DNA of 64,000 nucleotides from Ephemerocybe angulata. Its lineage: Eukaryota > Basidiomycota > Agaricomycetes > Agaricales > Psathyrellaceae. Below are positions 14,215-24,754 of this stretch, piece after piece. Every line of letters begins with the position of its first letter. Position 1 is the first letter of the stretch. A program made the translations under genes and the position numbers. Under the pieces are notes generated by a model. That model did not search any database, was not told where the DNA came from, and worked only from the letters and a program-made list of their open reading frames with translations. The DNA is taken from contig JAACJK010000225.1 of NCBI GenBank assembly GCA_013368325.1, positions 124,001 to 188,000 on the forward strand. Reading direction: 5' to 3'.

Positions 14215-15574
14215 TCATGCTGGAGCATTCGAGGAACCAAGGGTGCTCCGGGGTTCACCGTCCTCTCCAACCGCCATCCTCAGCACGCTGAATCGCTTTA
14301 TCATGGCACCATGCAACCGCACAATCTCAGCCCAGAATGCCCTCAACACATGGTCCAGCCCGGGGCCACGGACAAGTTCCGTTGTCGCAGAAGAGGTGGA
14401 GGTTGCATAGAGCTGGAAGCGCTCAAGGTGGGGCGATGCGCTTAGCATATGGTTGACGTTTTGGGTCCACGCAATCCACTCAGCCTCGAGTCGCGAGACT
14501 TTGGGAGGCTCGTCGCCCACAGTTGCTGTGGAATGGAATGTGGTATTGAGACTGGGAGGGGTAGTAAGAGTAATAGAGTGCAAGGATTGGAGCGCATTGG
14601 TGTGCGTGCAGTGTTGAGCAAAGGCTCGCATATCCTAAGTAGTAAGGGTTTACGTTGAGTCTAAGGTGAGGAGGCTCAGGCTGCCGGATTGAAGCATACA
14701 AATTTTGGAGATACGCCCTCGAGGCCTAATTCACGCAGTCCGGCACGATAGCGGATACGCCACGCTCTGTGACCTTCGGGCAGCCAGTGATGAAGAACTG
14801 TTCCAGGTTTGGGAGGCCAGGCGCCATTTCCTCGAGGGTCGCATCCGTGAGCACTGAACTAGACTAGGAACCTCTCAACATTCAACTAACACCGGAAATA
14901 ACTTGCGTAAGTACATACCTTGCATATGATAGTTACGTTTCTCAAATTACCTCCGCTAACCTTCGTCATTCTTTGGAACTGCGATACCACGGCGGAGCTG
15001 GGCATGATAATAGACACCTTCTGGAGCCCCCTGAAGTGCGCCAACAGCCTCGGATCGTACTGCCCCTGGCTGTGGCCATTCAACTCAAGTTGTCTCAGGG
15101 GCTCGATCCACGATAGAGCCTCAAGAATCTCAGAGCTCAAAGATCCATCGCGCGTCCAGACGCAGGAGTGCAGGCCCTTGCAGTTCTTGATGCCTTCGAG
15201 TACTAGGTCGGGAATGCTCGTGTCGTCGCTTGAGGTGGGGAGATGCAGGATGGCCTTGGGGAAATCGCGGACCTCTAGTCGACGAACATGCTTGGCGAGA
15301 TGCGGATAGGTGGAGAGGGTTTTGAAGAGGAGCAGTACCTATCGATGTTAGGCATTCCAGTCAGGTCGATTAGGTTAATTGAAAAGTGAGTACATACCTT
15401 CGTCTTCGCATCCTTGTGCCACGAGAATATTGAAACCCTTTCATACAACCTTGGTGTAGCAAATTCGTTCCACGTCTTATCAACCAATGCGCCTGCCGCC
15501 AGATGGCTCGATTTTACAACGAATGCCAGAATAAGGGGCAGGATATCGATCGGGAGATCCAGAAACTCAACCAT
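14215..15574 (-). CDS. F-box/LRR protein, with a likely frameshift in exon 3
   Basis: Exons 15574-15398, 15338-14919, 14863-14700 and 14637-14215. The N-terminus (FLDLPIDILPLILAFVV ... LVDKTWNEFATPRLY) is a good F-box; leucine-rich repeats follow, including an AMN1-like unit (LPNLEQFFITGCPKVTERGVSAI). With the acceptor that gives this LRR sequence, exon 3 is one base short and the frame breaks near 14740-14746; the following block (GLRELGLEGVSPKF) is in another frame. An acceptor 5 bp further in keeps one open frame but loses the LRR consensus. The gene may thus be a pseudogene, or a sequence error may exist. The last six or so codons and the stop lie inside FunK1-derived DNA. The role, if intact, would be SCF substrate adaptor. 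Confidence 0.7.
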
Positions 15575-15945
15575 GAGTGAGGTCGCACAACCTTCTAAGT
15601 GTTGGAGTGGGGAGAGAGAGATAGGCCCGCATGTCCTGAACTATGCCTTTGGGATGGAAGAGATACCTTGCCAGGGGTTGCATCATATTTGTCGCTTTGG
15701 CGAATTTATCCCACGCAGCGCGCGGCCAGTCTGCAAAAGATATGGTAGTTCAAACTTCAAGATATTATATTGTAGTCGACGCCGTACTTTGAGATAAATC
15801 TTCTATACTATTTCGCAAGATCTCAAACAGAAAGGCAACCAGAGAAGAAGGATAGATCGCTGGAAATACCACGAGTATGGTGTCGTTGAAGTCGAACTGG
15901 TGGCGGTCCGGTGTCTGGAATAAAGGAAAGAGAAATATGTGCATG
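15575..15945. other. Intergenic, nothing recognised
   Basis: 371 bp between the F-box/LRR start and the FunK1 copy 2 stop. No coding or repeat signal was found. Confidence 0.45.
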
Positions 15946-18763
15946 TCAATCCTCCACATCGCCAGCCACAACATCCTCCGGCAAAACATCGCTTTTGATA
16001 ACCTCCCAATCTATCCATTCCCAAGTTATATGCTGACTTTTCGGAGGCCAGTGTTCTGCGATGATGACGAGGTAGTCCTTGTCTGATCGTCCTGCTACCG
16101 TGGTTGTTCTTTCGGCACCAAGGGTGTCCGGGATATGCTGAGTGGGCTGGTGTTTGAAGACATCAGAACCTTTTCGCCCGGGGAGCCATTCCCGCAAGAT
16201 TTGGTGAGAGGTGGCCAAGAGCATGTTATAGTCGGGAGGTATGCCCGGCACAACCTCAGGGCATAACAACCAAGCCGTTTTCGCATAGAAAACCCTCTTT
16301 GGACTGGGGTCGTTCCATATCGCCAAATACTCCGAAGCACAATACCAAGGGAACACCCAGACCACGGACTCGAGATCGTGACGGCAAAGACGGGCGACTG
16401 AACCACTTTCCGACTGCAGCAAGTCTAGCGCCATAAAGGGTTTGGTACCCGCCCTGTCGAAACCTCTCTTTTTGGGAGATTTTTCTCTGGGCGTCATCAG
16501 CGCGGCCAAGTCAAAGTCGTTCAGAACAAGAACAATCGGCTGTCCCAGCACATGGGACACCATGATATTCCCGAGACTGACGTCTCCATGAGCAACGCCC
16601 AGGCGCCAAAGAAGAAAGATGCCTAATTGCACATATTAGTCGTTTTATCGAATATAAAGGGGTGCGGCTTACATCGCAGGATATCCCAGATACAGCCAAT
16701 AATTGTATACCCATCGAGGCCTTTCAAAGGCGATAGTCGTTTGGACAGTATCAAGGAGGGGATCCTTGGCTGGACCTCGGTGGAAGTTAGCTCCGCGAAC
16801 TGTCGAATTAGGCCAGTCGACAACGAAGGGAAGTCTTCGTCGTGCATGATCTGAGGAAGGTGGTCTGTGACGTCGGTAGAATGTTCTTTGAGATACTGCT
16901 CGGATCTTCTCCTCGCAGTCTTGACGATATCCGCTTCGGAATCTCGCGTCTCCTCGCGCCATGACCACTTGAAGTGGTATTGTCCGAGATCGACAGGACA
17001 ATCCTCCGGTAGTGTGGAGGAGGCGCCCTTAACACCCCGCTTCGAACGCTGCTTTCCGTCGGCAGTGCCTGCAGGAACAGGCACCCCGACGACAGATCTT
17101 CTGCCTCCCAGCGCCCACCGAGCTCGAGTACTTTGGGGTATATCGAAAGGCACTTCTTTTCCGTCGATGGTTGCCTTGAGATCGATGCCGGCCCTGCCAC
17201 GCATCGCTGTCTTGAATCGCTGGAAGAGGACAATCGTCGCCACAACCAGTGGAAGCTCCTCCCCAGATAAGCTTACTGCCTCTGTGCGAATGCACCCTTG
17301 TGAGTCGTACCAACGGACTGAGAACTGATCGTCTGCCACGTAAGGCTAGTCAGCACTCATCAGAAGGTAGGAGGCGAATATATGACTCACCGGAGAACAG
17401 CATGACCACGCTGTGCGTTCTGCCCCACCTTGAGCGCAATAGCTCCAGGCCAAAAAAAGCACACTGTATTTCGGTTGGGAGCCTGCCAGGATGAATAGAT
17501 CCCAATAAAGAGGTCTCGACGTGCTCCTGAGCGCTTCCAGTCGCCTTTGACTTCTTGTGCGAGACGTCGCCAGCTTCATTCTCATCGTCTCGGCCCCGCT
17601 TTATCCCGCGTTGGGCAGTAGAACCGTTGTTCCCAGAGATCGGATGCTCAGACACAAAGGGCAGTACGCCAGAGCCTACGGATAAATTCTGGACATTATC
17701 TGCTACCAGAGATGAGAGACCGATCATGCTAGATACAAACCGCACAACATACCATCTTCGAAGAAAGCCCGAGCAGCGTACTGATGCTGCTCCCACTTCC
17801 GACGTAAGCTTTCATGCCATGCTCCATTCCCCTGGACTTTCTCCACCTCGATGCAGCTGACGATGTCCGACCATTCGGTCGTCTCCGCCGACTCCAGGTT
17901 GCGAGAAGCTCGGGACCATCGTGGTTGATCCGTCGCCATTACGCCTGCCAGTTCCTCAAAAGACGTACATTGGACCTTAGGCGTCAATCGGAGAAGATCT
18001 TCGTAACGTGATTCATATAAGGCGGGTCTCCTTTTGCTCTTGTTGTCACTGACTTGCGCAAGCAACTCTGAGTCTATCACCATGTTCGACCCAGCATTGT
18101 AAAGGGTGAGGTCTCCATCGGAACACCTCTTCAGCTCCCCGATGTCACGCTCGCGGAAGTCGAGGAGAATCGAGTTGAGGCCGGATGCGAGGGAGTTGTT
18201 GCTCAGTGTAACTGATTCGTTTCTGCCCCTACAAGCTAGTTAGTTGATAACGGCAGTCCGAGAGGACAAATGGATACGTACATTTCGTCAAACTTCTCAA
18301 TCAATGGCCCCGAACGCGTCGCGTCATTGCAGAACGCGACTGCCTCCTCGACGAGAGTGCGAAGCTGAGTTTCGCCGTATTCAAGAAGCTCTTCATATGT
18401 GAGACTAGGGTACCTGTGACACCTATCCTCTCGTTTATACTTTAACATGATCATCGACTTGAGTAATGTCTTTAGCGAAGTGACTTGGGTCTTCTCCACT
18501 AGATCGTAGTGAACCGACGCGATGTTTGAATGTATACTGCAATTTTCGTTAGGATAGACAAAAACCAAGTTTCGAAATGCTCACGGTTCGAAGGCATGCA
18601 TACATTCCTCCGGATCCTCACAGGTAGGACTCTCCGGTTCAACTCTGAGTTTCGGCCTCGTCACGGTATTGTTGCTTTGTTCCAGCTCAGTCTGCACTAT
18701 CAACGGCGTCACACTCCTCTGTCCATCGCTAACTGTGCGCGACTTCGATGATGGGAGTGTCAT
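15946..18763 (-). CDS. FunK1 fungal-type protein kinase, copy 2 (intact)
   Basis: Six exons (18763-18585, 18536-18282, 18228-17753, 17702-17391, 17332-16673, 16622-15946) join in frame to 852 residues. The kinase core has HGDVSLGNIM, LNDFDLAALM, GTKPFMALDLL and RHDLESVVW. The N-terminal half has the family blocks IHSNIA, LIMLKYKRED, FCNDATRSG, SGLNSILLDF, DLTLYNAGSN, EWSDIVSCIEV and HPGRLPTEIQC. A basic segment with clustered Lys/Arg (KRGRDDENE, HKKSKATG) could be a nuclear localisation signal, a feature repeated at the same place in the other copies. It is the likely parent of the collapsed copy at 19343-20222, with which it shares exon 1 and the C-terminal end. The TGATGSCATCA site is absent upstream. 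Confidence 0.92.
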
Positions 18764-18799
18764 AGCAGGAGGTCGAAGACTGAGACAAGGATTCTCTAG

Positions 18800-19128
18800 G
18801 TAGGTCGTGGTTCACGAGAGAGTGTGTTTGAACCCGTTAAGCGCTCGGACACTAATCCCAGAACTTAGAAGGTGGCCTTTTCGTCATTCGGTACGAAATG
18901 GTGGGCTGCGCAGAGGGAATTCTGAGGTGGAGGGAGGGAGGAAGGTTCCGAGACGGCGCGCCACCATCGCCCATCCAGGAAACACCCTCCCACGCCCAAC
19001 CAAATCACCCGTCCTCAATACCCGTGACCCTCCTAGCAGCTAAGCGCTCGCACCCCTTCCCCATCCCTCCCCTAAAAACACCCAAAACGCGATGCCCCTA
19101 GAAGGGCACTTGTACCTCATCTCGCAAG
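18800..19128 (+). repeat. Duplicated segment ending in the first codons of a Tma23-like gene
   Basis: This stretch matches 20270-20660 closely: GTTAAGCGCTC, a GC-rich block with CCCATCCAGGAAACACCCTC, and a copy of the Tma23-like start (MPLEGHLYLISQG at 19091, against MPLDGHSYLVSQG at 20621). The gene copy breaks off after about 13 codons and runs straight into a FunK1 fragment. It marks the breakpoint of a tandem duplication. Confidence 0.85.
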
Positions 19129-19204
19129 GAACGCAACTGCTTCTTCGACAAGAATCCGTAGCTGATTGTCGCCATAATCGCTGAGTTCCTCAGCTGTCAT
19201 TATA
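19129..19204 (-). pseudogene. FunK1 exon 2 fragment
   Basis: The reverse strand encodes AEELSDYGDNQLRILVEEAVAF, shown here only by its core ELSDYGDNQLRILVEEAV, which matches the second exon block of full FunK1 genes (ELSEYGDEQLETLVGEAV). Both flanks are unrelated. It is a short relic joined to the truncated Tma23-like copy. Confidence 0.8.
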
Positions 19205-19342
19205 CATAGTTCAAGAGGTTATATATTGTAGTCCATGTCGTACTTTGAGATAAATCTGAATCTGTACTATTCTCAAGATCTCAAACAGAAAGGAAAACCA
19301 GAGAAGAAGGATAGATCGCTGAAAATACCACCAGTATACACG

Positions 19343-20222
19343 TCAATCCTTCACCTCGCTGGGCACAATATCGTCCGCCAAAACATCGCTTTTGGTACCC
19401 TCTCGATCCATCCATCCCCAAGTCCAAGTCACATACCGACGTTTCGGAGGCCAGTGCTTTGTGATGATGGCGAGGTAGTGCTCGTCAGGGAGTTCCGCTG
19501 CCTTGTCTGATACTAGGATCTCTTGAGTTTCGGCATCAAGGGTGTCCGGAATATCCTGAGTGGGTTCCAGGACTGGTTTGTCATTACCAAGCTCACCATC
19601 TTCCTTCGTCTTCGCTATCGATGGGCACGTAATTGTATTCCTCAGAAAGTTCTGGTAGGGGATGCCATTCTCGCAAGATTTTTGCAGAGTTGTACCAGAG
19701 CATGGCACGGTCGCGATGTATGTCCGGCTTCACAGTCCTTCGAGTCACCCAAGTCCATCTGGCATTGAAAGCCCGCTCTTGACTAGGGTCGTTCCAATCC
19801 GCCAACTTCTTCGGGTCATAATACCAAGGAAAACCCCAGATCACGGATTCTAGATCGTGACGGCAGAGACGCAGTGAACCGTTTTCCTGCGCCATAAACG
19901 GTCTGGTACCCGTCCTGTCGAAACCTCTCTTTTTGGGAGATTTTTCTCCGGGTGTCATGAGCGCGGGCGAGTCAAACTTGTCGGTAAGACCAACCGACGC
20001 GATGTTTGAATGTATATTGCAATTTTCGTTAGGGTAGACACCAAACAAGTTTCGAAATGCTTACGGTTCGAATCTATGCATGCAGTCCTCCTCACAGGTA
20101 GGACTCTCCGGTTCAAGACTGAGTTTCGGCCTCGTCACGGTATCGTCGCTTTGTTCCGGCTCAGTCTGCACGATCAACGGCGGAACAGTCCCTGTGCGCG
20201 ACTTCGATAGTGGGAGCGTCAT
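19343..20222 (-). pseudogene. Collapsed FunK1 copy 3 with internal deletion and lost splice site
   Basis: Exon 1 (20222-20065, MTLPLSKSRTGTVPPLIV) matches copy 2. What follows is the first few codons of exon 2 (IHSNIASV) fused directly to the activation segment (ALMTPGEKSPKKRGFD, GTRPFMA) and the C-terminal end. About 2 kb, including the HGD and DFD motifs, is deleted. The exon 2 acceptor, GCAG in copy 2, reads GCAA here (change at 20017), and the frame breaks again near 19585-19600. This is a dead tandem duplicate. The parent-specific C-terminus (IITKHWPPKRRYVTW) shows descent from copy 2. Confidence 0.93.
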
Positions 20223-20322
20223 AGCAGAAGACCGAAGACTGAGGCGAGGATTCTCTAGGTAGGTCGTGGTTCATGAGAGAGGCGCACTTTTAAAAGTCAC
20301 TTTAGCCCAAACAATGAGCGAT

Positions 20323-20333
20323 TGATGCCATCA
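20323..20333. promoter_or_regulatory. Palindromic 11-mer TGATGCCATCA upstream of FunK1 copy 3
   Basis: It lies 101 bp before the exon 1 ATG of the collapsed copy, in the same place relative to the start as in the other FunK1 loci. Confidence 0.45.
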
Positions 20334-20620
20334 CCAAGCGATTGAACCTGTTAAGCGCTCAGGCCATAAGCTCAGAACTGAGAAGGACGGTGGTTTTCTC
20401 GTCAGGATGTCATTTGGAACGAAATGGGCTGCGCAGAGGGAGTTCTGAGGTGGAGGGAGGAAGGAAGGCGCTGCTGGCACTTGCCATCACCATCGCCCAT
20501 CCAGGAAACACCCTCCCACGCCCAACTTTCCAATCCAAATCACCCGTCCTCATAGACTCCTCACACTCCTAGCAGCTAAGCGCTCGACCCCCTCCCTCCC
20601 CCAAAAGCACCCAAAAAGCA

Positions 20621-21957
20621 ATGCCCCTAGACGGGCACTCATACCTCGTCTCGCAAGGCTGGGGCGGCAAAGGCACCGGGCTGCGCGAAGGCGCCATCTC
20701 CCGCCCCATCGCCGTGACGCAGAAGAAAAACCTCGCGGGGCTGGGCAAGGACCGCGACGAGGCCTTTCCGTTCTGGGACCAGTGAGTTTTGCATCCGTCT
20801 TCTCTTGTCTTGCTCTTGTGCTTGTGCTTTGGGTGCTTGGTAGTGGGATGGGATTCATGGCTGATAACTAACTGTTTTACGTTTGTGCTTGCGTGTAGCT
20901 TGTTCTCGGCTGCGGCGAGCGCTATCAAAGTTTGCATCGACGACTCGGACGATGAAGGTTCAGGGAGCGACAAAGACAAAGACAACGACGCAAAGAAGAA
21001 ATCGAAACAGGATGTTAAGGTACGCTTCACAAACCCCCCCTCTCCTCAAACAATACCAACTGACTAACCAAAACCCCACAGAACCCCCTCGCCCTAAACC
21101 TCACCACAACCGGCATCCTCTCCAACCGCCGCCCACCCACAGGCCGCCCCATCGACTCCTCCGCCACATCCCCGTCGCGCTCCTGCAGCCCTGATCCCTC
21201 CTCCTCAACGTCGCGTCTCACCCTCCTCGCCACCGCAAAACGCGAATCCGCCAAGCGCGGCCTCTACGCGCGCTTCTTCCGCGGACCCGTCCTGGGCCCC
21301 GAAGCAACTGAATCAAAACTGACGACCGTGCGCGAAGGCTCGCCCAAGCCCACTTATAATTACACTGTCGTACCCAATGGAGATGCAGAAGGAGGAGAAG
21401 GAGGAGGGGGAGGGGGAGGGGGCAAGACGACGGTGCAGGGGATGATAAGGGAGCTGGCGGCGCAGGTGGAGGAGGCGAAGGGGGCTGGGAGGAAGAGGAA
21501 GGCGGTGGAGGTGGTTGTGGAGGAGAAGGTGGAGAAGGAGAAGGTGGTGGTTGTGGATAAGGACGAGGAGAAGAAGAAGCGGAAGGAGGAGAAGGCTGAG
21601 AGGAAGAAGGCGAGGGCGGAGAGGCGGGAGCGGAAGGCTGCGAAGAGGGCCGCGAAGGAGGCGAAGGGCGTAAAGGAAGGCGCGAAGGTCAGGGACTCTG
21701 AGTCGAAAAGGTCGGAGAAGGGCAAGGAGAGGGCCGTTGAAGAGCCTGTGCCTGGACCCAAGTCCAATTTGTCCAAGGCGGAGGACGAGAAAAGGTCGAA
21801 GAAAAAGTCGAAGGGCTCTGACGACTCGCAAACCAAAAAGGAAGGCAAGAAGTCCTCCAAACGACGCATAGCAGAGGACGCTGACGCTCCTGCTGAGGCG
21901 CTTACTGGTACACCACCCAAAAAGAAGAAGAAACGGAAACACGATGATTCAGAGTGA
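20621..21957 (+). CDS. Tma23-like G-patch nucleolar protein
   Basis: Exons 20621-20781, 20899-21019 and 21082-21957 join in frame to 385 residues. The N-terminus (YLVSQGWGGKGTGLREGAI, then KKNLAGLGKDRDEAFPFWD) is the G-patch-like signature of yeast Tma23. The C-terminal half is very basic and low complexity: long runs of KKKRKEEKAERKK type, a Gly run, and a final PKKKKKRKHDD nuclear/nucleolar signal. Tma23 acts in ribosome biogenesis in the nucleolus; the same role is inferred here. The first 13 codons with the promoter are duplicated at 18800-19128. The neighbour upstream is the dead FunK1 copy on the opposite strand. Confidence 0.85.
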
Positions 21958-22190
21958 TTATGGGCTTCTCGATACCCGCATGTATGTTCGAGAAAAGCCA
22001 ACACGGCGGTCTTGTTGCTACACATCTATGGTAGTGCTAGTGAGGTGAATACATTCGAAGCCAGTAAGGTAAGGTAAGAGTACATAGGTCGGTCCACGCA
22101 GAGAAAAGAATAAGATACAACAACCCATCCAAAAGGAGACGAGCATCCACAAATACACCTATATAATCCACAGAACCCAGAGTCCGGCGT

Positions 22191-23594
22191 CTAGCATCTA
22201 AACCTCCTCCCAAGCGCCCTGGTCAGCATCGCCTCATGCCTCCCATCCACCTGCTCGCACGCGCTAACGAGCACATCCGCAAGCTTACTATACAAATGGG
22301 TATCACTCGCCGAATCCGTAAACCGTGCCCTCGTCACCAGCGCCGCCACGACCGCGTCCCCGCTCAGCCTCTGACAATGATCCAAACACAATTTGCGCAG
22401 CCGTGGTACCCTGAGGTGCACGCTCCCATCGTCTAAATTGTACGTGGGCCGCAGGAGGCCGATGACCCTGTTCGACATGTCCGAGGCGACGATGCGGAAC
22501 TCCTCGAGCTCGGGCAGGCGGTCGAAGACCCACTGGAAGTCCTTTGTTCTCATATCGCTGTAGTCCATCTCCAACACTTTGAGAGGCGGGCGCGAGCGTG
22601 CTATGAGCGAGCGCAGGCCCATGCCCGTTGCGTGGTCGCTCCACGGGCTCTGCGAGAAGTCGTGCGCCTCGTCGTCGCTGTCCCCGTCCTCCCCGGTGTA
22701 TTCTGCACTGCGCACGCGGAAGTCGACGTTCAGGTATGCGAGGACGAGGGTGTGGAGCCGCGGGGTATCGAGGCGCGAGAGGAGGCGGCGGGTGATGCAC
22801 GTCGTGCGGATGTGGAGGACCTCGAGATAGGGGAGGGCGACGAGGGGCAGGGGCGTGGAGTAGGCGAGGGGCTCGTCGTCGTGCTGCCAGCCTTCGAAGA
22901 CGAGGACGCGCAGGGCGGGGGTGGCGAGGAGCAGGTCGAGGATGGCGGCGGCGTTGGTGTGTGTCGCTTCGAGGATGCCCTCGCCTATGGTGAGGTGGGT
23001 GAAGTGCAGCGGGGCGAGCTCGAGGAAGGAGGGGAGCGCGGAGGTGCGGAGGTGCATCTGCCCGTCCTCGGTGAAGGTGGGGAAGCGCGTCTTGCCGGCG
23101 CTGCCGGCTTCGGTGTCTGGTTCGTCGTCGAGTTCGTCAAAGTCGAATTCGTAGAGGGTCAGGACGAGTCTGTCTAGGGGTAGCGGGTCGGGTGCTTTCG
23201 AGGATAGGGGCAGGTCTGTCATTTGGATGTGTTCATTCCGGAAGCCAGCGGTGCTGAACGTGCGCCAGCGAGACACAGCGGGTAGGAGCGGCGAGAGGAT
23301 GGGCAGGACGCGGTCCGGATCATGCGTGCGGACCTCGACGTCGAGCAGAAAGGGTTCAGAGCGCTGCAGGTATAGGAGGGCCTGATGGTGCAGCGAGGGG
23401 AGTTTGAGGGCCGTGTTGTCGAGCACAATCCGCCGCCAGAGTATGGGCGTCGAGTCGGTGATGTGCAGCCAGCGGCGGCAGACGGACCTCGCCGTCAGGG
23501 GGCCCAGGGGCTCGTCGGCGGCATGGTGGGCGAAGACGGCGATGACGAGCTCGGTGGGCAGGCGCGAGAACGGGTCGAGGGCGCTGGTGGCCAT
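22191..23594 (-). CDS. F-box protein (single exon)
   Basis: An uninterrupted frame of 467 residues. The start at 23594 (MATSALDPFSRLPTELVIAV) puts the F-box at residues 10-60 (LPTELVIAVFAHH ... CRRWLHITDSTPILWRRIVL). An upstream in-frame ATG at 23684 would add 30 residues with no domain. The remainder has irregular leucine-rich repeats (LRVLVFEGW, LEVLHIRTTCIT, LHTLVLAYLNV, LRKLCLDHCQRLSG). This is the typical layout of the large Agaricomycete F-box family: an SCF adaptor with an unknown target. It is divergent from RPS19 across 531 bp. The sequence is GC-rich and intronless, unlike most neighbours. Confidence 0.88.
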   Translation of the reverse strand: MATSALDPFSRLPTELVIAVFAHHAADEPLGPLTARSVCRRWLHITDSTPILWRRIVLDNTALKLPSLHHQALLYLQRSEPFLLDVEVRTHDPDRVLPILSPLLPAVSRWRTFSTAGFRNEHIQMTDLPLSSKAPDPLPLDRLVLTLYEFDFDELDDEPDTEAGSAGKTRFPTFTEDGQMHLRTSALPSFLELAPLHFTHLTIGEGILEATHTNAAAILDLLLATPALRVLVFEGWQHDDEPLAYSTPLPLVALPYLEVLHIRTTCITRRLLSRLDTPRLHTLVLAYLNVDFRVRSAEYTGEDGDSDDEAHDFSQSPWSDHATGMGLRSLIARSRPPLKVLEMDYSDMRTKDFQWVFDRLPELEEFRIVASDMSNRVIGLLRPTYNLDDGSVHLRVPRLRKLCLDHCQRLSGDAVVAALVTRARFTDSASDTHLYSKLADVLVSACEQVDGRHEAMLTRALGRRFRC

Positions 23595-24125
23595 TGCGAT
23601 TAATGGGAGAGAGCCGCCGGGGCCAGGGCGTAATAATCCATGACCGGGCGTGGGAAAGAAGGAGCAGCTGTGATGAAATGGCACACCGGTTTCCCTGGCT
23701 CAGTACAGCTCCCATTCATTTGTCTGTCCGGCGACGACGGCGAGGCAGTTGGGCGGAATGAATTCACGGAGAGCAGCAGGGGAAAGCGCATGAATTGGAA
23801 TTAACAGCACGCCACGGCACTGCACAGGACCCGGAGCGCCAGTGCCCGCAGCGGTGGCAGCAGCGCCGGCGACGTCCACAGCGTCCTCACAGCGTCCCCA
23901 CCGCCGCCACCGACGACGACCTCGACGATCACCACGCGTCGTCGCAGTGCAAGGACGCAGGCACCAGGCGCGCTCGGCAGATGCTGACTAATGCACCCAC
24001 CCTGATCCCAGCTGTACAGTTTATCGGGAGATGCCGAAGCCCCCATCACGCAGCGTTCTGTCCTACACGGACCCCGACACAACGAGCCCAAGCCCTCGCG
24101 ACCTTCAAGACATCTCCAAAACAAC
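23595..24125. promoter_or_regulatory. Divergent promoter region, F-box gene and RPS19
   Basis: A 531 bp gap between two starts facing away from each other. No specific site was identified; the RPS19 side must carry a strong promoter. Confidence 0.4.
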
Positions 24126-24754
24126 ATGCCGGGGGTTAGAGATATCAGGTCTGTCCAGACGAAACTCTGCGAGTTCGGAATATATATTGATTTTGCCCCC
24201 GATTTCGCTCTTGAACCATTATTACGACTCGATTAGCGCGGAGGAATTCATCAAGGCGTATGCCTCCCACTTGAAGCGTTCGGGAAAGCTCGAGGTCCCG
24301 ACATGGGTTGACATCGTCAAGACCGGTGCCTACAAGGAGCTTGCTCCCTACGACCCCGACTGGTACTACGTCCGCTCCGGTGCGTCTGCTATGTCCCTCT
24401 TTCTGCGATCCCTCCAAACTTATATTATTATGCTGCGCAGCCGCCGTCGCCCGCCACATCTACCTCCGCAAGGACGTCGGTATCGGCGCCCTCACCAAGC
24501 TCCACGGTGGCAAGAACCGCCGCGGAAACCGCCCCTCACACCACGCCGACTCCTCCGCCAGCGTCCAGCGCAAGGTCTGCCAGTCGCTCGAGAAGATCGG
24601 TGTCCTCGAGAGGTCCGACAACGGTGGCCGCAGAATCACCCAGGACGGCCAGCGGGATTTGGACCGTATCGCCACCGCCGTCGCCGAGGCTCAGCGGGAG
24701 GCCGAGGAGGAGGATGAGGAGGAAGAGGAGGAGGAAGAGGAGGACGACGAGTAA
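24126..24754 (+). CDS. RPS19: 40S ribosomal protein S19 (eS19)
   Basis: Exons 24126-24148, 24237-24379 and 24441-24754 join in frame to 159 residues. The sequence follows eS19 throughout: [70 protein letters not shown] and a C-terminal winged helix with [19 protein letters not shown]. It is part of the small ribosomal subunit head and is needed for 18S rRNA maturation. The short first exon of 23 bp is common in ribosomal protein genes. The last 16 residues are an acidic run ([15 protein letters not shown] type) beyond the usual end of eS19. Confidence 0.97.

Larger units (their letters stand above)
12752..14235 (-). pseudogene. 5'-truncated FunK1 relic split by a DNA element
   Basis: Only the C-terminal kinase part survives. 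Sense-strand pieces 14235-14062 (PRMLQHEIESTLW ... EETYP) and 12968-12752 (LWKATAW ... KDFLQLCEEVFP ... YKSWPWMDFAV) are homologous to the ends of complete FunK1 genes. They read in one continuous frame without a stop if the 1,083 bp insertion and one copy of the flanking TCCTCTTTGG are removed. Everything upstream of the HExES helix, including the HGD and DFD motifs, is gone; the F-box gene abuts the break. It cannot make a working kinase. The clean frame in the remnant suggests that the element inserted fairly recently compared with the truncation, or that the piece has decayed slowly. Confidence 0.85.

Noticed and set aside
21313..22025. Long leucine- or serine/phenylalanine-rich frames antisense to the Tma23-like gene
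   Set aside because: They are produced by the low-complexity Lys/Glu codons on the coding strand.
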